Shown here: in pieces, positions 55,022 through 62,575 of the stretch
Position numbering within the stretch: position 1 is the first letter of the stretch
Layout of the letters: each line of letters begins with the position of its first letter
From: Amycolatopsis sp. cg9
GTDB lineage: Bacteria > Actinomycetota > Actinomycetes > Mycobacteriales > Pseudonocardiaceae
Direction of reading: 5' to 3'
Assembly: GCF_041346945.1 (NCBI RefSeq)
Contig: NZ_CP166850.1
Location: 8,044,501 to 8,108,500, forward strand
Length of the DNA stretch: 64,000 bases
Made by a program: the position numbers and the translations under genes
Notes under the pieces: generated by a model
What the model was told of the DNA's origin: nothing
The model's database searches: none
The model's input: only the letters and a program-made list of their open reading frames with translations

Positions 55022-56655
55022 CGCTCGCGGACCTGCCCGCCGTCGACCTCCAGCCGGCGCGTGACGTGCACGGCTTCCAGCATCCGGCGGTCGTGCGTCA
55101 CCAGCAGGAGCGTTCCCGGGTAGCTGTCGAGCGCCGCCTCCAGCTGCTCGATCGCGGGCAGGTCGAGGTGGTTCGTCGGCTCGTCGAGCACCAGCAGGTT
55201 GACGCCACGGGCCTGCAGCAGCGCCAGCGCCGCGCGCGTCCGCTCCCCCGGCGACAGCGTCGCCGCCGACCGGAGCACGTGCGCCGCTTTGAGCCCGAAC
55301 TTCGCCAGCAGCGTCCGGACGTCGGCGTCGGCCAGCTCCGGGACCTCGCGCGCGAACGCGCCGGCCAGCGGGACGTCGCCGAGGAACAGGCGCCGGGCCT
55401 GGTCGACCTCGCCGACCACGACGCCCGGGCCGAGCGCGGCGTTCCCCTCGTCGAGCTGGACCCGGCCGAGCAGCGCGGCCAGGAGCGTCGACTTGCCCGC
55501 GCCGTTCGCGCCGGTGATGGCGACCTTGTCCGCCCAGTCGATCTGCAGGTCGACCGGCCCGAGCGTGAAGCCGCCGCGGCGGACGACCGCCCCGCGCAGG
55601 GTCGCGACCACCGCGCCCGCGCGCGGTGCCGCGGCGATCTCCATCCGCAGCTCCCACTCCTTGCGGGGCTCTTCGACGACGTCGAGCCGCTCGATCATCC
55701 GATCGGTCTGCCGCGCCTTCGACGCCTGCTTCTCCGTGGCCTCGGCGCGGAACTTGCGGGCGTTCTTGTCGTTGTCGGGCTGCTTCCGGCGGGCGTTCTT
55801 GACGCCCTTCTCCATCCACGCCCGCTGCATCCGCCCGCGCGCCTCGAGCGACGCCTTCGTGCCGGCGTACTCCTCGTACTCCTCGCGCGCGTGCCGCCGC
55901 GCGACCGCGCGCTCCTCGAGGTACGCCTCGTAGCCACCGCCGTAGCTGGTGACCTGCTGCTGCGCCAGGTCCAGCTCGACGACGCGGTCGACGGTCCTGG
56001 CGAGGAACTCGCGGTCGTGGCTGACCAGCACGGTCGGCGCCCGCAGCCCGGACACGAACCGCTCCAGCCGGGCCAGGCCGTCCAGGTCGAGGTCGTTGGT
56101 CGGCTCGTCGAGCAGGAAGACGTCGTAGCGGCTCAGCAGCAGCGACGCGAGCCCGGCCCGCGCGGCCTGCCCACCGGACAGCGACGTCATCGGCTGGTCG
56201 AGGTCGACGGCGAGGCCGAGGTCGGCGGCCACTTCGGCGGCGCGGTCGTCGAGGTCGGCGCCGCCGAGCGCGAGCCAGCGGTCGAGCGCCGCCGCGTACT
56301 GGTCGTCCGCGCCGGCTTCCCCCGCGGTGAGGGCGTCGGTCGCCGCGTCGAGGTCGGCCTGCGCCGCCGACACGCCGGTGCGGCGCGCGAGGAACGCCCG
56401 GACCGACTCGCCGTCCCGCCGCTCCGGCTCCTGCGGCAGGTGCCCGACGGTCGCGGTCGGCGGGTTCAGCCGGATCTCGCCGCCGTCCGGCTTCGCGAGC
56501 CCGGCGAGGGTCCGCAGCAGCGTCGACTTGCCGGCGCCGTTGACGCCGACCAGGCCGACGACGTCGCCCGGGGCGACGACCAGATCGAGACCGGAGAAGA
56601 GGGTGCGGTCACCGTGGCCCGCGGCCAGGTCCTTCGCGACGAGAGTTGCACTCAT
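55018..56655 (-). CDS. ABC-F family ATPase
   Basis: 545 residues with two nucleotide-binding domains and no membrane segments. Walker A GVNGAGKST (first) and GANGAGKST (second); signatures LSGGQAAR and LSPGERTR; Walker B FLLDEPTNDLD and LVLDEPTNHLD. The linker between them (about residues 235-320) is basic and helical. ABC-F proteins act on ribosomes, either in translation or in protection from antibiotics. A hairpin at 56701-56738 upstream could be an attenuator. Co-transcribed with the GNAT gene. Confidence 0.9.
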   Translation of the reverse strand: MSATLVAKDLAAGHGDRTLFSGLDLVVAPGDVVGLVGVNGAGKSTLLRTLAGLAKPDGGEIRLNPPTATVGHLPQEPERRDGESVRAFLARRTGVSAAQADLDAATDALTAGEAGADDQYAAALDRWLALGGADLDDRAAEVAADLGLAVDLDQPMTSLSGGQAARAGLASLLLSRYDVFLLDEPTNDLDLDGLARLERFVSGLRAPTVLVSHDREFLARTVDRVVELDLAQQQVTSYGGGYEAYLEERAVARRHAREEYEEYAGTKASLEARGRMQRAWMEKGVKNARRKQPDNDKNARKFRAEATEKQASKARQTDRMIERLDVVEEPRKEWELRMEIAAAPRAGAVVATLRGAVVRRGGFTLGPVDLQIDWADKVAITGANGAGKSTLLAALLGRVQLDEGNAALGPGVVVGEVDQARRLFLGDVPLAGAFAREVPELADADVRTLLAKFGLKAAHVLRSAATLSPGERTRAALALLQARGVNLLVLDEPTNHLDLPAIEQLEAALDSYPGTLLLVTHDRRMLEAVHVTRRLEVDGGQVRER

Positions 56656-56700
56656 GAGGTGGCCGAGTCTACGGGGCTGTGCCGGACTGTCAGATCATGG

Positions 56701-56738
56701 TCAAAGCCACCGACTGTGTGTGTCGGGTGGCGCTTTGA
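56701..56738. promoter_or_regulatory. imperfect hairpin upstream of ABC-F gene
   Basis: TCAAAGCCACC (56701-56711) pairs with GGTGGCGCTTTGA (56726-56738) with a 2-nt bulge. ABC-F resistance genes are often preceded by attenuators; that role here is only a possibility, as the divergent paaX gene is also near. Confidence 0.35.
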
Positions 56739-56802
56739 TCACTGAGTGTGGGTACCCTGTTCGGTTGTCGCGTCTTCCGTGCAGTGAGGTTGGTGAACAC
56801 AG

Positions 56803-57714
56803 ATGGGCGAACCCGCTCCCCCGGTGACCCTCGGCCGCAGGCCGAAACCGAGGGAAGGCCGCCCGTCCGCGCCCCGGCCCACGGTGAGCCGGCGCCGCGA
56901 GGTGAGCCACGCCAGCGCCCGGTCGCTGCTGATGACCGTGCTCGGCGAGTACGCCCTCCCCCGCGACAAGCCCGTGTGGACGTCGATGCTCGTCGAGGTC
57001 CTCGGCATCCTCGACATCGAGGAGAAGTCGGCCCGGCAGGCGCTGGCCCGCTCCGCCGCCGAAGGCTGGGTCGTCTCCGAACGCGTCGGGCGCCGGGTGC
57101 GCTGGTCGCTGACCCCGCCCGGGCGCCGGCTGCTGACCGAGGGCGCCGAGCGGATCTACGCGTTCGGCCGCGAACGGCCGCCCTGGAACGGGCAGTGGCT
57201 GATGCTGATCGTGTCCGTCCCGGAGGCCAAGCGCGACCTGCGGCACCGCCTGCGCACGCGGCTGACCTGGGCGGGCTTCGGGTCGCCGGTGGCCGGCGTG
57301 TGGGTCAGCCCGGACCTGTCCCGCCAGCGCGAGGCCCAGCAGATCGTCAGCGAGCTCGGCCTCGACGCGCAGGCGATGTCGTTCACCGCCGCGTACGGCG
57401 AGGTCGGCGAGCAGGAGTCGATGGTCGCCCGGTCCTGGGACCTGACCGAGCTGAAGGACCGCTACGAGGACTTCATCGACCGGTTCACCGGCCTGCACCC
57501 CACCGGTGGCCGGGCGGTGCTGCGCGCGCAGACCGAGCTGGTGCACGAGTGGCGGCGGTTCCCGTTCCTCGACCCGCAGCTGCCCGCCGAGCTCCTCCCG
57601 GCGAAGTGGAGCGGGACGAAAGCGGCGGAACTGTTCCATCACAAACACGTCGACTGGCGCCCCGAGGCCCAGCAGTATTGGGACGACATCGTCGAAGCCG
57701 AAGAAGCAGGGTGA
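56803..57714 (+). CDS. PaaX family transcriptional regulator
   Basis: 303 residues. N-terminal winged helix (SARSLLMTVLGEYALP, then WVVSERVGRRVRWSLTPPGRRLL) followed by the PaaX central domain (WNGQWLMLIVSVPEAKRDLRHRLRTRL, in two segments) and the PaaX C-terminal domain (YEDFIDRF, FPFLDPQLPAELLP). PaaX represses phenylacetate catabolism in E. coli and senses phenylacetyl-CoA; many actinobacterial members control other acyl-CoA genes. Its stop precedes by 2 nt the ATG of the enoyl-CoA hydratase-like gene, its likely target. Confidence 0.9.
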   Translation: MGEPAPPVTLGRRPKPREGRPSAPRPTVSRRREVSHASARSLLMTVLGEYALPRDKPVWTSMLVEVLGILDIEEKSARQALARSAAEGWVVSERVGRRVRWSLTPPGRRLLTEGAERIYAFGRERPPWNGQWLMLIVSVPEAKRDLRHRLRTRLTWAGFGSPVAGVWVSPDLSRQREAQQIVSELGLDAQAMSFTAAYGEVGEQESMVARSWDLTELKDRYEDFIDRFTGLHPTGGRAVLRAQTELVHEWRRFPFLDPQLPAELLPAKWSGTKAAELFHHKHVDWRPEAQQYWDDIVEAEEAG

Positions 57715-57716
57715 AC

Positions 57717-58494
57717 ATGACTGAGCAGGTCCGCCTCGATCGTGACGGCGGGCTCGCCGTCCTGACCGTCGACGCTCCGCCGTTGAACCTCTACACGGCT
57801 TCGCTGCAGTCCTCGCTGGCTTCGGCTCTCGATTCGCTGGAGGCCGCCCCGGCGCGCCCTGCTGATCCGGGCCGAGGGCAAGATCGTCAGCGGCGGCGTC
57901 GACGTCTCGCTGTTCGACGCGCAGGGCTCGCCCGCCGAGGCGAAGGTGCTGTTCGACGAGATGCTCGCGGTGCCGGACCGGATCGCCGCGCTGCCGTTCC
58001 CGACGGTGTTCGCCGCCCACGGCCTGTGCCTGACGTGGGCGTTCGAGGTCGCGGTGGCCTGCGACCTCATCCTGGCCGCGTCGCGCGCCAAGTTCGGGCT
58101 GGTCGAGAAGGTCGTCGGGCTGACCCCGACCATGGGCGGCACCCAGCGGCTCGCTTCGCGCGCCGGTGTGGGCCGCGCGAAGGAGTTCGTCATGACCGGC
58201 GACACCTACGACGCGGCCACGCTGGAGCGCTGGAACGTCGTCAACCGGGTCCTGCCGGACGAGGGCTTCGACGAGGCGGCGCGAGAGTTCGCGCGGCAGC
58301 TGGCCGCCGGGCCGACCCGGGCCCACGCGGCGACCAAGCGCGTGCTCGACCACTACTCCGCCGGCGGAGTCCCCGAAGCGAACGCGCACATCACGGCGAT
58401 CGCAGCCGAGCTCTTCGAGACCGAAGACCTCCGCGGCGCCGTGAAGTCGTTCTTGGCCGACGGGCCGGGCAAGGCGACGTTCTCGGGTCGTTAA
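57717..58494 (+). pseudogene. enoyl-CoA hydratase/isomerase with a frameshift
   Basis: From ATG 57717 the frame reads TEQVRLDRDGGLAVLTVDAPPLNLYTASLQ up to about 57845, the crotonase N-terminus. Past a GC-rich run near 57845-57865 the family sequence continues one base out of frame: ALLIRAEGKIVSGGVDVSLF, FPTVFAAHGLCLTWAFEVAVACD, PTMGGTQRL, AKEFVMTGDTYDA. One extra base in GCCGCCCCGGCGCGCCCTG explains it. The restored protein would be about 259 residues. It is either a recent mutation or a base-call error in a difficult run; both halves otherwise look intact and well conserved. Confidence 0.8.
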
Positions 58495-58564
58495 CCGTCC
58501 GTTCGGACGGCGGTTGCCACCGTTCGGGCCTGCGCGGTTCCCCTCGCACCGGGTTACATTCGAT

Positions 58565-58578
58565 GTGGTCTAGACCAC
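58565..58578. promoter_or_regulatory. DasR-type operator (dre) upstream of chitinase
   Basis: GTGGTCTAGACCAC is a perfect palindrome matching the DasR consensus core TGGTCTAGACCA. It lies 35 bp upstream of the chitinase ATG. DasR represses chitin and GlcNAc genes until amino-sugar phosphates accumulate. Confidence 0.85.
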
Positions 58579-58613
58579 GTCGTCCCCGCCCCCGTGCCGT
58601 CTGGAGAACCGCC

Positions 58614-60869
58614 ATGAGACGCACCCCCGCACGACTACGCTCCGCGCTCGCCGCCTTGCTGATAGCGCTCGGCGGCACCGCGGCCCTCGCCCCGCCCGCC
58701 GCCGCGGCCGGTTCACTGACCGCCACCCTCGCGCTGAGCGGCACGACCGGCACCTACACCGTCGCCAACACCGGCACCGCCTCGGTGAGCAACTGGGCGA
58801 TCACCTTCACGCTGCCCGCCGGCGTCACCGCCTCGACCGGCGAAAACGGCACGGTGACGCAGAACGGCACGCAGGTCACGCTGATCCCCGCGTACTACAT
58901 CGCGACCCTCGCGCCGGGCCGGAACACCTACCCGTACAGCCCGACGTTCCGGCTCAGCGCGGCCGCGACACCCACCCAGTGCCGCGTCGACAACGCCAAC
59001 TGCGACGGTTCACCGGACACCCCACCGGGTGCGCCCAGCGGGCTCAGGCTGGTCACGAAGACGACCAAGACGGTGGCGCTGGCCTGGACCGCGTCGGCGG
59101 CCGGGTCGTTGCCGGTCACCGGGTACGACGTCTACCAGGGTGCTTCCCTGGCCGCGTCGGTGACCGGGACGAGCGCGACGATCTCCGGGCTCACCCCGGG
59201 CACGGCCTACTCGTTCACGGTGAAGGCCAAGGACGCCAAGGGGAACACGTCCCCGGCGAGCGCCGCACTGGCCGTGACGACGAACAGCCCCTCCGACGAC
59301 ACGCAGGCGCCGTCCGCCCCCACCGGGCTGCGCTCGACGGCCGCGGACTCGGGCAGCGTCTCCCTGGCGTGGACGGCGTCGACGGACAACACCGGCGTGA
59401 TCGGCTACGACGTGTACCGCGGATCGGTACTGGCCACCACGGTGACCACGACGTCCGCCGTCGTGACCGGGCTGGCACCGTCCACTTCGTACACGTTCAC
59501 GGTGCGGGCGCGCGACGGCTACGACAACGTGTCCGCGCCGAGCGCCGCGGTGACCGCCCGGACCGGCGACATCGTCTCGGGCTACGCGAAGGTCGGGTAC
59601 TTCGTGCAGTGGGGCATCTACGGGCGCCAGTACTTCGTGAAGAACCTCGAAACCTCGGGCGCGGCGGCGAAGCTGACGCACCTGCTGTACGCGTTCGAGA
59701 ACATCGACCCGGTGAACCTGACGTGCTTGTCCGGCGTCACGAAGGGCACCACCGCGAACCCGCAGGACCCGAACCAGGGTGACGGCGCCGGCGACGCCGA
59801 GGCCGACTACTCGCGGCCGTTCTCGGCGGCGCAGTCGGTGGACGGCGTGGCCGACACCGGCTGGGAGTCGCTGCGCGGCAACTTCAACCAGCTCAAGAAG
59901 CTCAAGGCGAAGCACCCGAACCTGAAGGTGCTGGTGTCGCTGGGCGGCTGGACGTACTCGAAGTACTTCTCCGACGTCGCGGCCACGGACGCGTCGCGCA
60001 AGAAGTTCGTGTCGTCGTGCGTCGACACGTGGCTGAAGGGCAACATCGCGCCCTACGGCGGCGCGGGCGGCCCGGGCACCGCGGCCGGCATCTTCGACGG
60101 CATCGACCTCGACTGGGAGTGGCCGGCGAGCGCCGACGGCCACCCCGGCAACCACTGGAGCCCGAACGACAAGGACAACCTGACGGCGCTCATGGCCGAG
60201 TTCCGCACGCAGATGGACGCGTACGGCGCTACGACCGGCAAGCGCTACCAGCTGCACGCGTTCACCCCGGCGGACCCGGCCAAGGTGGCGTCCGGCTGGG
60301 ACCTGTCCCGCGTGTTCAGCTACCTGGACGTCGCGAACGTGCAGGGCTACGACTTCCACGGCTCGGGCAGCGACAACTCGTGGGAGCCGAACCGCACCGG
60401 TCACCAGGGCAACCTGTACGCCGACGCGGACGACCCGTACCCGTTCCACTTCAGCGCCGAGGCCGCGATCAACGCGTACACGAACGCGGGCGTCGATCCC
60501 CGGAGGCTGACGTTGGGCCTGGCGTTCTACGGCCGCGGCTGGCAGGGCGTCGCGGCGGGCGGCAAGAACGGCGAATGGCAGTCGGCGACGGGCGCGGCCC
60601 CGGGCCAGTTCGCCGAGGAAGCGGGGACGCGCGGCTACGCGAACCTGGTGGCGAGCGTCCCGAACTGCACGGTCTACCACGACACGGCCGCGGTGGCGAC
60701 GTCCTGCTACACCGGCAACGGCGGCCAGTGGTGGACGTTCGACGACGCGTGGTCGATCGGGCTGAAGACGACGTGGCTCAAGCAGCGCGGCCTCCTCGGC
60801 GTGATGGCGTGGGAGATGTCGGGTGACACCGGCGGCTTGATGAACGCGGTCAGCGCCGGGCTCGGTTAG
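58614..60869 (+). CDS. secreted GH18 chitinase with CBM2-like and two FnIII domains
   Basis: 751 residues from ATG 58614. Sec signal peptide (cleavage near AAA-GS, residue 33), a CBM2-like beta domain (33-130, SVSNWAITFTLPAGV), two fibronectin III domains (about 138-225 and 230-320), and a GH18 barrel (325-751). The catalytic motif D-G-I-D-L-D-W-E gives Glu502 as acid. YFVQWGIYGRQY, KVLVSLGGWTYS and VQGYDFHGSG are further GH18 landmarks. It degrades chitin outside the cell. The dre site shows DasR control. Confidence 0.95.
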   Translation: MRRTPARLRSALAALLIALGGTAALAPPAAAAGSLTATLALSGTTGTYTVANTGTASVSNWAITFTLPAGVTASTGENGTVTQNGTQVTLIPAYYIATLAPGRNTYPYSPTFRLSAAATPTQCRVDNANCDGSPDTPPGAPSGLRLVTKTTKTVALAWTASAAGSLPVTGYDVYQGASLAASVTGTSATISGLTPGTAYSFTVKAKDAKGNTSPASAALAVTTNSPSDDTQAPSAPTGLRSTAADSGSVSLAWTASTDNTGVIGYDVYRGSVLATTVTTTSAVVTGLAPSTSYTFTVRARDGYDNVSAPSAAVTARTGDIVSGYAKVGYFVQWGIYGRQYFVKNLETSGAAAKLTHLLYAFENIDPVNLTCLSGVTKGTTANPQDPNQGDGAGDAEADYSRPFSAAQSVDGVADTGWESLRGNFNQLKKLKAKHPNLKVLVSLGGWTYSKYFSDVAATDASRKKFVSSCVDTWLKGNIAPYGGAGGPGTAAGIFDGIDLDWEWPASADGHPGNHWSPNDKDNLTALMAEFRTQMDAYGATTGKRYQLHAFTPADPAKVASGWDLSRVFSYLDVANVQGYDFHGSGSDNSWEPNRTGHQGNLYADADDPYPFHFSAEAAINAYTNAGVDPRRLTLGLAFYGRGWQGVAAGGKNGEWQSATGAAPGQFAEEAGTRGYANLVASVPNCTVYHDTAAVATSCYTGNGGQWWTFDDAWSIGLKTTWLKQRGLLGVMAWEMSGDTGGLMNAVSAGLG

Positions 60870-60873
60870 TTTT

Positions 60874-60921
60874 GTTCAGCCCGCTGAACGGAAGAGCGCC
60901 TTTCCGTTCAGCGGGCTGAAC
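60874..60921. terminator. 20-bp stem terminator/palindromic element
   Basis: Perfect 20-bp arms (60874-60893 and 60902-60921) with an 8-nt loop follow the chitinase stop by 4 nt. Each arm contains its own palindrome (GTTCAGC..GCTGAAC), so cruciform alternatives exist. Confidence 0.75.
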
Positions 60922-60966
60922 CTTTCCTTCAAATCGCGAATAAAGGCGCTTTCCTCCTTGACTCTT

Positions 60967-60982
60967 GATGGTCTGGACCATG
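60967..60982. promoter_or_regulatory. DasR-type operator upstream of alginate-lyase-like gene
   Basis: GATGGTCTGGACCATG has the TGGTCTxGACCA core with one change at the centre, 54 bp before the ATG at 61036. Confidence 0.65.
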
Positions 60983-61035
60983 AAACTGGGCGCAGCGCGC
61001 AGGGGATCCAAGACACCGTCGTCTCGAGGAGAGCC

Positions 61036-62208
61036 ATGTCCCGCTTCCGCAGAGTTTTCGCTTTGGGCGCACTGATCCCGCTGGCACTGGGCCTGATCGC
61101 CACCCCGGCCCCGGCGGCCCCGGCGACGTTCACCCACCCCGGCGTGCTGGTGAGCCGCCCCCAGCTGGACTTCGTGAAGACCCAGGTGAACGCCGGCGCC
61201 CAGCCCTGGAAAGCGGCGTACGACCAGGCATTGGGGAGCACGTACGCCTCACTGTCCCGAACCCCGAAACCCCGCGCGGTCGTGGAATGCGGCTCCTATT
61301 CGAACCCGAACTACGGCTGCACGGACGAGCGCGAGGACGCGATCGCGGCGTACACGGACGCCCTTATCTGGTACATCTCCGGCGACGCCCGCTACGCCCA
61401 GAAGGCGATCGCCCTGATGGACGCGTGGTCCGCGACGATCACGAGCCACACCAACAGCAACGCACCGCTGCAAACGGGCTGGGCGGGCTCGTCGTGGCCC
61501 CGCGCGGCGGAGATCATCAAGTACACGTATTCGAGCTGGCCGAATTCGGGCCGCTTCGGCACGATGCTGCGCAACGTGTACCTGAACCAGATCATCAACG
61601 GCAGCAACAGCAACGGCAACTGGGAACTGTCCATGATGGAGGCCGCGGTCGGCATCTCGGTGTTCCTGGAGGACAAGACGAACTTCGACAAGGCTGTTTC
61701 GAGGTATCGCAACCGAGTCGCGGCCTATGTGTACCTGGCTTCGGACGGCTCGCTGCCGAAGACCGTCCCCGGCAGTGGCTTGTCCTCGCGCGACCAGATC
61801 GTGAGCTACTGGCAGGGCCAGTCGACGTTCGTGGACGGCCTGACCCAGGAGACGTGCCGCGACTTCACCCACACGGGCTACGGCATCGCCGCGATCGCGG
61901 ACGTGGCGGAGACGCTGCGCATCCAGGGCCAGGACGTGTACGGAACGGACGTGGGCGAGCGCCTGCGTCAAGCGCTGGGCTTCCAGTCGAAGTACCAGCT
62001 GGGCACGGCGGTGCCGTCGTGGCTGTGTTCAGGGTCGCTGAAGCTGGGCCTGGGCCCGGTGACGGAGGTGGGCTTCAACGCCCTCCACACCCGCCTGGGC
62101 ATCGCGATGACGAACACGCAGACGCTGACCGAGCGCCAGCGACCGGCGGGGTCGAACAACCTGTTCGTGGCGTGGCAGACGCTGACCCACGCCGCCAACC
62201 CGGCTTGA
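61036..62208 (+). CDS. secreted alginate lyase family protein
   Basis: 390 residues from ATG 61036 (GAGGAGAG upstream). Sec signal peptide ending near APA-AP (residue 28), then an alpha/alpha-toroid of the alginate-lyase (AlgL/PL5-like) superfamily: HPGVLVSRPQLDFVK, AAYTDALIWYISGDARYAQKA, NGNWELSMMEAAVGISVFL (the N-W-E of the active cleft), then RDFTHTGYGIAAIADVAE. Such proteins in actinomycetes may cut alginate or other uronate or amino-sugar polymers. A dre site upstream suggests the amino-sugar regulon rather than algal polysaccharide. Confidence 0.8.
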   Translation: MSRFRRVFALGALIPLALGLIATPAPAAPATFTHPGVLVSRPQLDFVKTQVNAGAQPWKAAYDQALGSTYASLSRTPKPRAVVECGSYSNPNYGCTDEREDAIAAYTDALIWYISGDARYAQKAIALMDAWSATITSHTNSNAPLQTGWAGSSWPRAAEIIKYTYSSWPNSGRFGTMLRNVYLNQIINGSNSNGNWELSMMEAAVGISVFLEDKTNFDKAVSRYRNRVAAYVYLASDGSLPKTVPGSGLSSRDQIVSYWQGQSTFVDGLTQETCRDFTHTGYGIAAIADVAETLRIQGQDVYGTDVGERLRQALGFQSKYQLGTAVPSWLCSGSLKLGLGPVTEVGFNALHTRLGIAMTNTQTLTERQRPAGSNNLFVAWQTLTHAANPA

Positions 62209-62220
62209 TCTTGGGTATCG

Positions 62221-62254
62221 GTCCGCCTGACTTGTTTGCGCAGGTCAGGCGGAC
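62221..62254. terminator. terminator hairpin after alginate-lyase-like gene
   Basis: GTCCGCCTGAC (62221-62231) pairs with GTCAGGCGGAC (62244-62254), 12-nt loop, 12 nt past the stop. Confidence 0.75.
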
Positions 62255-62326
62255 TGGGGACCCTGCTTGCAGAGGGGTTTGAGGGGCACGCTAGAGTACT
62301 TCTCACGCACTCAGCGAGTGCGGGTC

Positions 62327-62400
<74 letters not shown>

Positions 62401-62406
62401 CGGACA

Positions 62407-62434
62407 AGCCACGTTCACGCAGGTGAACGTGGCT
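62407..62434. terminator. terminator hairpin of tRNA-Pro
   Basis: AGCCACGTTCAC (62407-62418) and GTGAACGTGGCT (62423-62434) form a perfect 12-bp stem with a 4-nt loop, followed by TTTCGTC. Confidence 0.85.
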
Positions 62435-62575
62435 TTCGTCGTATCCGGGTAGCGATACGCCAGAGGGATGTAGCGATCAGAGGCCGCTTGGCGACTCACA
62501 TCACGTGAGGACATCGCCCCTCGGACAGCACGACGGCATGCCTGACTCCAGACATTCCGATCAAGCCGGCCGGCT

